Assembly (NCBI RefSeq): GCF_000003815.2 | Contig: NC_049984.1 | Coordinates: forward strand, 19,121,309 to 19,185,308 | DNA length: 64,000 bases | Direction: 5' to 3' | Source of the DNA: Branchiostoma floridae | Taxonomy: Eukaryota; Chordata; Leptocardii; Amphioxiformes; Branchiostomatidae | Shown here: in pieces, positions 32,585 through 43,600 of the stretch | Position numbering within the stretch: the stretch's first letter is position 1 | Layout of the letters: each line of letters begins with the position of its first letter | Made by a program: the position numbers and the translations under genes | The notes under the pieces: generated by a model | The model's input: only the letters and a program-made list of their open reading frames with translations | Told to the model about the DNA's origin: nothing | The model's database searches: none

Positions 32585-35500
32585 ATGAATGGTGCAGTCT
32601 ACTACACAAAGATGGCTGCCACCATGTGTTTTTCACCGGTTCGGGCAACTTTTTCTCAGTATACGCTGTTCCTAAGAGCCTCCCAGCGATGTGCTCTGTG
32701 CCAGAGGCATATTTCGGCAACCCACATAGTTTTTAAAAAGCGTGAGAAGGTTAACCCTTTGGAAAAATTCATGAAGAAGGAAGGGTAAGTCTACATCTCT
32801 CGATGCTAAGTTTACGGTATTCGGTAGGGGCATTCCATTTTCCAATCCATAATTTATCAATGATTTACATAGTCAGCCGTTCTTTTTTAGAATTCCACTT
32901 GTGAACTACGCGAACAAATATTATCAGACTAACACTTAAAAGTTTTCTAAAATATTTTGAATGGCACATAATTTTCCCAGGCAAGTCGTGCTACCTTTTT
33001 TAAGTATAACAACTATGAAGGACATTGCTGGGTTTAACTTTTTAGAAAATTAAATTTAAATTTCTGTGTACTGTAAATCATTCATTTTTTCCCCACTCTT
33101 CTTTACCACCAGGAAGAAGTTCTACTATGACGTACCTACACTGGTATGTATTGTATTGCTCATAATTTGTGCATGTAAATAATTGCAGATAAAAAAGTCA
33201 AGCTGATATTCTGTATCTGGTTCTAATATTGCTATGCAAAATTGTTTTTATGATCTCAAAATCAGCAACCAAGAAGTTGTGTTAGACTGATTGGGCCTAG
33301 GAAAGAAATGTTGTGTTTCCTGTTTCCCTACCTACTCTAGAAAAACCTGCCGACCCTTGACTTTTTTTTGGGTAGGCACTGGATTCACATAGTTTCCAGT
33401 CAGACTTTTTATTCAGCCTGCTTCCTATTGAAGTAAAAACACTGCTTGTCCTATCTGATGAAGATAAATGTAACATTATCCACTGATCTCATTTGTAACC
33501 ATCAACAAAAATAAAGTTTGACACTGAAAACATAAGTCATAAGTGTCCTTAAGCCCCATTTACAAATCAAGATTTTAGCTCGGCCGAGTTGTCAGCGAGC
33601 TCAAAATTACGAGGAGGTATGACCCTGATGCCGACGAAGAAACTCTGCCATTTGTTCGTAGGCATCATGTTCATGCCTCCTCGTAATTTAGAGATCGTTG
33701 ACACCTCGGCCGAGCTTGATTTGTAAACGGGGCTTTATGCATGTCAGTTAAACCTTGTTAAACTGTATTGTATCACTAGAGATTTGGGCCAAAGTCTACA
33801 AAAGGAAAATTAAAACATAAGATAGTTCCTAACTCTTGACCCTATTTTTTAAATTATTTTTTCAGGACTGAAACAGGAAATGCAACATTTTTTTCCCTTG
33901 GCCTTGTGTGATTGACTCACAGAGAATGTACCATTTTTTTCAGCCCAAAAAGACTGGTGTTGAAGTCCCAATAAAAGGTAAAGCCCAGCGCACAGAGTCT
34001 GTCCGACAGCGTGTTGTGAATAACACCCTGAAGAAGAACATTACAGAGCTGGTGCAGAGCTGTCAGGTCAGCCAGGAGCTGGGGGAAGCACAGGTTGAGA
34101 TCACCAAGGTAACGTCAGATGACTGAAAAGTTTAACCTAGATTTTCCCCAAAGCAGGTACAAAATAGCATAATGTAAAGCTAAGGGCACAATGTCTACTT
34201 GCCAAAACGTGGGCAATCTTTTGGGATCCGTAAGTGATAAGTACCGCCTCCTTACGAAGTCGTAGGGAATCAGACGGATTTTGGAGCATGCAGACACGCC
34301 GTAGAACTTTATGTGCAGGCAAAACTTTGTGTGCCTTTGGACTCATGGACCTTTACTTTTGTCTTCATATTTACCTACAATTCCTTTCACATGCTCCTCA
34401 CCTCACCTCACCGGTCCCATAGCCTCACAGGCCGTAGGGGCAGCACATCCATCAACATAAGTTCACATGCACATGCGTAGTATTGTCTTCAAAAGAGCTT
34501 ATTGGCACATATTTACAGAGCTTAGATTCTGGATTTATTCATTTCTGGACTTACGCATCTTTGAGGGCCTCAGGATTTATTTATTTCTGGTTTTATTCAT
34601 CTTTGAGAGCCTCCAGGCAGAATCAATTGAAACTTCTATTTTACCAAAAGCAAGCTATTTATCCATTTATGCTGTTGTACAATGTGATAACTCATACTGA
34701 ATTGCATATACTAACATCATACTGCATTTGTACATGTAGGTTGCTGTGACTCCAGACTTTCTGACAGCACGAGTGTTCTGGAGAGCACCAGGATTAGATG
34801 ATGACAAACATATTGAGGACTTGTTAGACAGGTCCCGCTTCCAATTAAGGTATCCTCTTTCTGAACTCAATTTTACCTAGTGAATGGTCTTGTTCAATTC
34901 AATTTTTATTAGGAATCAACTAATAAAAAAAGTGTTGTGACTTGTCAAGTGTTTCTGGATTTATCATTTTGGTAAAGTACAGTAGCAACCATGGATGATT
35001 TTCATACCCCCTTGTTTTTTCATCAGTTAACTGTTAAGAACTTTACACTGAGGCTGCTGTACTTAGCAGCCTAAAAAAGATACAACTGAAGCTGTTTTGT
35101 GTATATCCAAACTTCTGCTCCCCTTTACCCTGCAGGCATACACTTATCCAGCTCCATGTGATCGGGAAGGTTCCCCCCTTAGTGTTTATAAAGGACAAGG
35201 AGCAAGCTGCTGTGGATGAAGTGGAGAGATTACTTGCTACAGCTGACTTTGGTCCGGAAGAAGAGGAGACACCTGAAAACCTGGAGTCTGACAAAGAGTC
35301 TGATCTGGAGGAAAGTCTGGAAGAACTGGCCCTTCAGGATAACTTCATAGATAGGATGCCACTTTTTCATATAGACCATCATTCTCTTAACAAGCAGATA
35401 ATGCAAAACAGGGCAAGGAAAAGGGATGGCCTGGCTGAGGATGGGACGGACCTACCGGAAGTTATTTTCAGGAAGAGGAATAAGAGAAAGTTGGGGCGAG

Positions 35501-35628
35501 TATATGAGTCTCCAGACACAGTCTTGAGGGACTTGGAGGAGGATACTGATGCAGAAAGTGAACTAAGCTGGGAAAATTCTGGGTATGAGAGTGACGAGGA
35601 TGAAAGTTCAACTGAGAAAAAGAAATAG
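32585..35628 (+). CDS. RBFA: Mitochondrial ribosome-binding factor A
   Basis: RBFA assists maturation of the small mitochondrial ribosomal subunit rRNA. Five in-phase exons: 32585-32784, 33113-33143, 33944-34108, 34740-34849 and 35136-35628, giving 332 residues (human about 343). The N-terminus is basic and Ser/Ala/Arg-rich like a transit peptide. The core has RVVNNTLKKNITELV, SQELGEAQVEITKV, VTPDFLTARVFW and IGKVPPLVFIKDKEQAAVDE, matching the KH-like RbfA fold (TPD..a.vf.). It is followed by LLATADFGPEEEE and HHSLNKQIMQNRARKRDGL, both found in animal RBFA, and an acidic tail ending in lysines. The start could instead be the in-frame ATG at 32612, which has a better context and sits in a YY1-like AAGATGGCTGCC. 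It is divergent from TCF25 with 461 bp between start codons. Confidence 0.88.
33294..33904. mobile_element. TIR element, GGCCTAGGAAA..GTTGTGTTTC ends (RBFA intron)
   Basis: GGCCTAGGAAAGAAATGTTG at the left, AACATTTTTTTCCCTTGGCC at the right, GTTTCCTGTTTC / GAAACAGGAAA next to them. It is interrupted by a second element at 33552-33734. Confidence 0.7.
33552..33734. mobile_element. Foldback MITE, AGCCCC ends, TTA duplication, nested
   Basis: AGCCCCATTTACAAATCAAG at the left, CTTGATTTGTAAACGGGGCT at the right, and GCTCGGCCGAG inverted words. TTA lies on both sides, as in PIF/Harbinger-type insertions. Confidence 0.75.
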
Positions 35629-35657
35629 AACTCTTGTACATATACTATAATGATAAG

Positions 35658-36137
35658 CAGGGATCGAAATACTTTTTTATTGCTACATGCAAAATTGCAA
35701 GTTGGCAAAAATTTTACGTGCAATTTGAAATATTTACATGCAAAATACAACTTGTCTATACTGCAATGTTCTAGCCACCATCCATCATTCTGTACTTTGG
35801 TGGAATGTTGCTGCTCTGGATGGATAAGAATTTTGCCCATTCTGTCACTGTTGATGGACTGAAATTGGCACATGAAAATATAGACAGAACTGCAAATTTT
35901 GGAAAGATATCCACATAATCAGCATGTTAGTTTGCAGCAAAGCCGAATTTGATTGTTATAACACCTACTGACAACCGGTGACGATCCCTGTCAGACAAAC
36001 AGGCATTGTGGCCTCAGTATTTTTACTATAGGCCATGTATTTTCAACATGCAAGATTGCAAGGTCAGAAAATTTTTACATGCAAATCTCAAAAATTATGC
36101 GCAAATTGCAAGTTAAGTATGTCTATTTCGACCCCTG
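35658..36137. mobile_element. Modular hairpin element D (TGCAAATTGCAAG words)
   Basis: CAGGGATCGAAATACTTTTT at the left, CTATTTCGACCCCTG at the right; interior words CATGCAAAATTGCAAG; flanks ATAAG on both sides. It lies just downstream of the RBFA stop, in its 3' UTR. Confidence 0.8.
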
Positions 36138-36683
36138 ATAAGAGTCACTCAGTCACATCAGACAGTAGTTATTTATCATAAACTTTTATAACAAGATTTT
36201 TTTTCATTTACATGATCTGTTGAGCTATATTAGTTTTCAAAGCCATTATCACATACCTCTAAGCTAGGTTGTACAAGTACAGCTGTGAGACAAGCACTTA
36301 ATATTTAAAGTGAACCAGTTCTTAACTACAAAAGTTGGAATTGCATGCCTACCATTATTTCCCTAGCTCTATCAAGTGTTTGTACAAAATACAGAACTAT
36401 ACACCATATGTTGCAAATGTTTCTTAATAAACAATAAACAACAACAAACAATAAACAAGACAAAGTTATAATAAAGTTTCTATATACAGTTTCTTCTCAG
36501 CAATACATTTCAGAATAAAACCAATGTTCTTGTTATTGGTATTGGTAGTGTCTTCTTTTATCACCTTTTCCCTTTTTTATCATCACCCTTTCCAAACTGC
36601 TATAATTCATTTACATTTCTTCTACTCATATACTGTCCATTATCTCTTGTATCTTTCAATGCCTAACATTGTACTTTGTTTAA

Positions 36684-37196
36684 AGGGGCATTCCACTCCA
36701 CACGGGAGTGTTATTTTCCGATAGATATCAATTTTAGGAAGTAATACATGCATACTACTTCACATTATACGATCAAGTACCCAGTTGCTCCACGTGCCTC
36801 AAAAGCATTCAGTCTTCTACTAAACGCCCAGAGTACCCTCTAATTGAATTAATCCTATGGCTGAATACAATGCAAAACTTTTAGGTACGGTTACAAAATT
36901 TATTTCAGGTTCGCTAAGAAATCTCGTCTTGTTCTTGTATTCTTTGCTATCTTATGAGCAATTTGCTTTCTCGGTGTGCTCAGCGAACCTCATTTATTCC
37001 GAAAATATGCACGATAAACAAAGTGTTTATGCGTATAGGGAATGCATGGGAAGGGTCTGCATGGGTTTATTGAGTGTCATATTGCATACAAAACACACAT
37101 TGCTCAATTCATCCCAAGGTGAATTCGGCTGATTATGTATTCATTGACACATTATCTATTGGAAAACAAAACTCCCTTCTGGAGTGGAATGCCCCT
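36684..37196. mobile_element. TIR element with TTAA duplication
   Basis: AGGGGCATTCCACTCC at the left, GGAGTGGAATGCCCCT at the right, TTAA directly at both sides. The TTAA target fits piggyBac or Kolobok-type elements; it is non-autonomous. Confidence 0.8.
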
Positions 37197-37204
37197 TTAA
37201 CTAC

Positions 37205-37575
37205 CACCACAATGTTGCACCAAAAAGCAGTTACTCACTTAAGCAACTGGATATGATTTTGGAGATGGTCAGACGTTTCAAACAACATCCGTTGTTTGCT
37301 GATGCAGAGTGTCCAGACCACTGCATCGGCAGAACACAGTGGACTACTACTACTAATGGAGAAATCTTGTTGGAGAGGGTTTTTATATCCTATCACTGAA
37401 ATGATATCTAGTTGAAGAAGAGGTTTATCCTAACTGAATTAATATGCAAATAAGGGAGGAAGACAAATTTTCAATATTCCAAAAGCTACAAACTTAAGGT
37501 AAGACCGTTCATATCCAGTTACTTGAGTAACTGCTTTTTGGGGTATCTTATTACCCGGATGTCTAACGTTCATCG
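37205..37575. mobile_element. Foldback element, AAAAAGCAGTTACTC words
   Basis: AAAAAGCAGTTACTCA and CAACTGGATATGATTTTGG at the left are mirrored by CATATCCAGTTACTTGAG and TAACTGCTTTTTGG at the right. Fragments of the same family are at 5310-5412 and 15565-15615. Confidence 0.6.
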
Positions 37576-37699
37576 ACGTACCACAATGTTGGTTAAACTT
37601 TAGATGCATTGTAAAAAGCCTGCATCACCCAGTATATACAAATACAATTTCTATTGTCCGAGAAAGAAGTGCCTGTGCTGTTTGAAACACAGTTTAAGT

Positions 37700-40600
37700 C
37701 TACTTCTTTCCTTTGCTGTGAGGGATGACTTTGTTACCACTGGTGGCCATGGGGATGAGTTGCTCCCTGTCCTCTAAGGGAAGGTATTTCTCGATGAGGG
37801 AATTCAGTGACTGCTTCTCTGTCACAAAGCCTTGCCTGCGCAAACAGAAAACAGTATCAATATGTGTATGTACAAAGGTTTAAAAATATAATGCAGAAAT
37901 ATGGCAGGACTAGAACAGGTACAGAAATTTCGACGCGATGCGGTGCGCGGTGTCCACGCACTCGCGCCCATCCTAACACTTGTGTTGGTGTTTCTTTGTG
38001 TGTGTGAAGAGTATGAATGCATCGTGCGGGAGAACTGTGTAGGGGTGATGCAGAAACAGAAATTTAAGGTCCCAGACCTGAACCTGATTCAGTAAGTGAA
38101 AATTTGTGAATGGACAACACTCAGAACTATGGTCCATTCTGCTACAAACAAAACAAAAAATCTGTATTTGAATTCCATTGGCATTTTAAAATCCTACAAG
38201 ACTAAATGCCACTATACAATTGACTGTGAAACTTGGTAGAAGTTACAATAAACTCTACTTGGCTCTTGATATGTTCTTCAACCTGTCATCCCCAAACATG
38301 TGAATTCTCATATAACCTCTTCATATTCTAATAGGTCCAACATCTGACCCACCAAATTTTTACAGGTCTGTTTTTTCCAGACCAGTCCAATAAGAAAAAG
38401 CAATTTTGTGCCGGTATGATTTTTTATGAAGAATAATCACTTTTTCTTGGGAATTTATTCTATCTGTAGGTAGTATGTTCTTGTCTGTTTCGAGGATGAC
38501 CCTATCTCTGAGACTGTTTTGTACCCACCTCCTCATGAGTAGTTCTACATCAGCCTCCTGAATGGTCTGCCTGTGTCCATGGATGGCATACAGCATCAGG
38601 TCTGTAGACAGGTTGTGGAAGAACTTCTCACAGCTGGAATAAGAGCAGAATAAAGATTACCTGGTCATTTTATACATTAAGGATTGTCAAAATTCTGCAT
38701 CAATTTTAAGAGAAGTGACAAGATTTTCAAACGTGTGCAAATACTATTGCACTGGTCTGGAAACTTCTATACCTTTTCCTATTTCTTTGGAAAACTACTG
38801 GGAAGGAAAATGAGACTTATAGATTAGACTGCAGAGACTAGAACAATGACAGCGTACTCAAAACATTTGTGTCTTGTAAGTGTCTCAAACATTTCACTAT
38901 AATACTGTGACAATGTATAGTACATTGTGCATAGAAGTAGCGAGAAGGAACAGAAGACAGAAATGTCTGCATTGGTTTTAAGTTCGCAGTGAAGCGACCG
39001 CCGGGAAAACCGCGAAAATAAAACCACCACAAAAGTTTCTACATTTACAGTAATTTAGTTTTTTCTGAGAGGGACTAGCATAATCTATTCTTTCTAGTTG
39101 TATAAACATCAATCAGTACAAAGTCATATGCCACCTACCCCTTTTCCACTTCTTCCAAGGCATCCTTGGACACGGGACGTTTACAGAAGTTGGTAAAAAT
39201 ACTCTTGGTGTAGGCACGTGGTAGAGAGTTGTTGGATGCTGGTGTCTTCCTGCGTTTTTGCTGTACAGGTCTCACCTGCTGCCGGGCTGGTAACTTCTGT
39301 GGTGACCTGAAACGCGATAATGTCATTGAGTTACAACTTTTACGATTTAATGATCTTTTTGATGACAATGATCTTTATTGCATATTCCTGCCCAACATGT
39401 GCTAGATGCATTGAGTTAGATAACTAAAGTATAGCTGTAAAGAGGTTGTATTTTATATGATATAAAATCTACAGTCTCTAATCTCTTTTTAAAACTTCTG
39501 TTAACAAATTTATAGAGCTTTTCCAGTATGTTGTACTTTTTAGTCGACTTAATGTGGATGAACATTTCATCCCTGTTAAAACATGCATATTCATGATCTA
39601 GTTGTAGTGTACTTATGAGAGATTTGCGCATATCTGTGTATAGTGAGCATTCTAAAAGAAAATGTACTTCATTCTCTACATAGATATAACTTTCTGATGT
39701 TATGAATCATGGGCTTGAAGATGGAGGGAAGTAGATCAATTTATCAATGATTAACATAGACTTTAAAAGTTATCCAAATTTTCCAATATTTGTGAGAAAG
39801 AGACTCAAACCTTGCATGCTCCACACCATATGGAACCATGACTTCATCTCGAGGTGCATTATTCTCTTCTTCAGACAAGTCATTGTCCTCTTCCTTATTG
39901 TCTTCCTGTACTTCCACCATATCATCTTCCTCTGCTTCCACATAATGGTCTTCAGGTTCCATCCCTGCTGCCCTGTCCACAAACATGTCATCGTCTGACA
40001 GAACCTCCATAGCCTGGTCTGCTGACCTCTCCCCATCACTGTTGTCCACTACTGTGGACAGACCTCCTGTTTGGTCAGTGTCCTGAGCAGAAGGGTGTCC
40101 ATCATCTTGCTGGACAGACATCTGAGTATCTGGTATAATCTCATCATCATCAGACTCTCCCTGTGACTGGGAGGAGGTACGCATGTCTGGCTGGGTGTCC
40201 TGAGTGTATATGAAGTCAGCAGGTGGGACACTGCCAGCATTTCTGTCCTGAAAAACAGAGGCCAGGGTCAAGAGAAATTTGTGAAACTGAAGGAGTCAAC
40301 AAAAAATGTGAGAAGAGCTAACATCTTGCTAGTGTACAATCTTCATGAAGTGATTATTTGAATTGGTGACAACAAAGGGCTATACTATTTAAACAGTTAA
40401 ATTGCAGTCAAGAACCCTTAACCTCTCATCTCCATCTTTTATTTCAATTACTACCTCCCTTGCATCAAAATCTTTATACAATCCCTTATTTCAACTAAAA
40501 ATGGCCCGACGCAGGCTTTTAGCCAGGCATGCGTCCAGGCATCCAAATGACGCACTGTTCTTAAAATAATACGAAATTGAAAACACAAGATGCCCTAAAG

Positions 40601-43600
40601 AGGTCCTTGTACTGGGGAGCAGATCCTCTGGCAAGCATAAAATTATGATTGACCAGGGATGCTACCAGGTCACTTTTGTCAGTCTTCAACTGTGACCTCT
40701 CTGACAGTAATTTTGTCCCTCAGTATACCTTAGAATGCACCATCTAACTCTCCCAAAAATTCTCCCAAACTCTGCATCATGGAAGGTGGATGCCATTGGG
40801 CCCCCCTACAAAACTTGGGCATGCAGTGCTCACCACACAGCGACTCTCAGTTGACAAGAAATTTGGACCCCCTATAATAAAATCCCAGCTAAAACAAAAG
40901 GCTGGTGTCCAACATTTTGACCGAGCAACACAAAGCAACAACTGTTCCTTACCTGTTGAGATGACATCTCATCATCAGCGTCAGTCGAGCTGACTGCCAC
41001 CTCCGTCTGTGACGTGGTCTCCTGTGAACTGGTTGGTTGAGCGGAATCCGTTTCTTCTGCATCTTCTGTTCTGGCGGTGTGTCTGGTCTCGCCATCTGTG
41101 ACGGCAGGAGGAGTTGTCTCTTCTACACTCGTAGCTGCATCTGTCTGGTCTGCTGGGTCATCTGTTGACTCTGCTTCTTCTTCTAAACATGAAACAGTAC
41201 AACAAAATACATCTTTTACCAGGACCAGACACATGATGACACTATGTGTTCTACTGAAATAATATTGTAAATGCAGAAACTTTCATGGTGGTTTAATGTT
41301 CGCGGTTTTCATGGTGGCCAATTCACCGCGAACTTAAAACCAACGCAAACATTTTTTCATGGCAGTACGAGACTACAGCGCATGTTTCTTCCTCAAACTT
41401 AAAACCACCGCGAAAAGTCCTGCGTAATTAAATCCCTACTCTCATGTCCCTAATAAACATACCTTCCGGAATAAACATACCCCCCGGACAAATCTTCAAA
41501 ATCTAATAAACATACCCCCCGGAATAAACATACCCCCCGGAAAATGACCAAATTGACATGTAGACTGTGTCCATGCTACTTCTGTTCAAGGGAAAGAAGA
41601 TAATAAGCAGGTAGGTTATTTTCATTTACTTATACCTGATCACCAAATCAGTTAAATATAGCTGTATGAATAATGAATATTGAATAACTATAGATATCTT
41701 GTTCAAATTATAATATTTTCTCCATTTTCTAATGAAAGGTATACATACTCCTAACCGGGGGCCAACAGTGCTTTCAAATTCAACAAGTGAAAATTTACAT
41801 GATACATGAATTTTCTACTCAGAAATTGAAGCAAGTAATCAATAAATATTTTTTGTACATTACTTAAAATTACTGGCATATCAATAAAATCATTATAAAT
41901 ATAGCTCCAAGTACTCAACCATATATGTTTTAGACATTACCACCAATTAAAACACACATCAACACTCCCAAAATGTTCACAAAGTTTTTGTGAGAGCTCG
42001 TCTGTGAAGTAGCCCAGCATTCAGGCCCAAATACTAAATATGTTACAGATTATATTTTGACACTAGAAAACCGCTAAAATTAGAAAATTTTATGATTATA
42101 TCTGAAATTCAACACTCTGAAAATATATATGACATTTTGAGCCCATCATTACACCGAAATAAAATCATTTTCACCCGTTTACGGCCTCATTTTAGTGATT
42201 CGAATCTGCCTCCCAACTGGGTGCTAGCTTTACTGTCAGTGCGTGTTATTCCTGGCAGCCATGTTGGATCAGTTTCGGTCTTTTTCTTCAAGTTTAAAGC
42301 TGTTTTTACTGACGGATTTCTGCTGTTTTTGGAGAATTTGCGGCCCCAAAACTCACATTACAAGGGAAAGAAGGTTCTAATTGTTGTTTTTTATGTGAAG
42401 GAATTATTCGTCCGCCCCGTTGTCGCTGCCGATAGCGCATGGAACCACATGGTCGGAAATATACTGTACATGCTAAAATTATGTGATCAGTGTGTTCATT
42501 TACGATGTAAATAGAGACTGTAAAAGTTGTTTATATACAAAATTGTGCTTCAAAACGTCAGTGTGGCGGCTTATTTTCCCAATAATAACATTTACTTTGT
42601 ACATTCATAGCGAAATCGACCGATATTTTACATAATCGCTAGGATGTTTAGGTCACAGTGGAGGGGAAATCCGAGCTGCTTCGGCCGAAAATAGTGTCAA
42701 TTTTGAGCAAAAATACCGCGGACATATGGACAGAAAACCCCAAACTTTTTATTATGCGGTTGTCCCTGGTTAGCAAAGCCCCAATTTTAAAAAAAAATAA
42801 TAAACGTACCGTCCCAAATAAGAACGTACCGGGTGGAATTTTCCTGGGAAAAAAATAAACGTCCCGGTACGTTTATTAGGGACATGAGAGTACAAACATA
42901 AATGCACTTACAGTAGGTACATGTACATGTATTTGATACTCCTGCCATATGAAATCACCACTACAGTCTTTCTGTGACAATGGTACGCCTAATCTTGATA
43001 ACAAAAGCCCTGTTATTACTTTAATTCTTAGAATTCAATGTTACAATTGGTCTGAGAGCTTTTACTCCCTTGTAGTCACTCTAGTAAACCTACAACCTTC
43101 TTCCCAACTGCTACCATCATCATCATCAGTCACTGTATTCTGCATCTATAGTCTGGAAAGTCCTATAGCTGCATTCAGTCTTTCTTAATCTTTTTCCACT
43201 GTGCTTTGCATCCTGCAAGCTTCCTTAGCTCTTGGAGTTTCTTTGCTGTTGTAGGGAGGGCTTGGCCTCTGTGCTACCAAGCTAGCCAGAATAGTGCTTT
43301 GAATGGACAATCTTAGACAATGGAATTTTCTCTACACATGCACGAAGGTTTGTGAATACCTTCAGTCCGAGCTTCTTGGCTTGCCAGTCTCTGCTCCACC
43401 CCTGCAGCAAACTGCTCCACTGTGATGTGTGTCCTGTGGGCGTGGCGGGTACCACGGCGCGGTACGGTCAGCGACAAGTCCATCTCAGGAGTTGGCTGGG
43501 CACTGGAAAAGTTATAGACACGTGGTTCAAGATTTTAGCCAAGCATGCGTCAAGGTGTCAATTGGACGCACTGTTCTAAAATAAGAAGAAATCGGACGCA

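Noticed and set aside
39744-40271. Independent acidic 175-residue gene
   Set aside because: It is the 437-nt acidic CENPT exon 39811-40247 plus flanking intron.
42092-42514. 140-residue ORF in the 1.45-kb TIR element
   Set aside because: No recognisable domain or transposase motif. Kept only as a note in the element entry.
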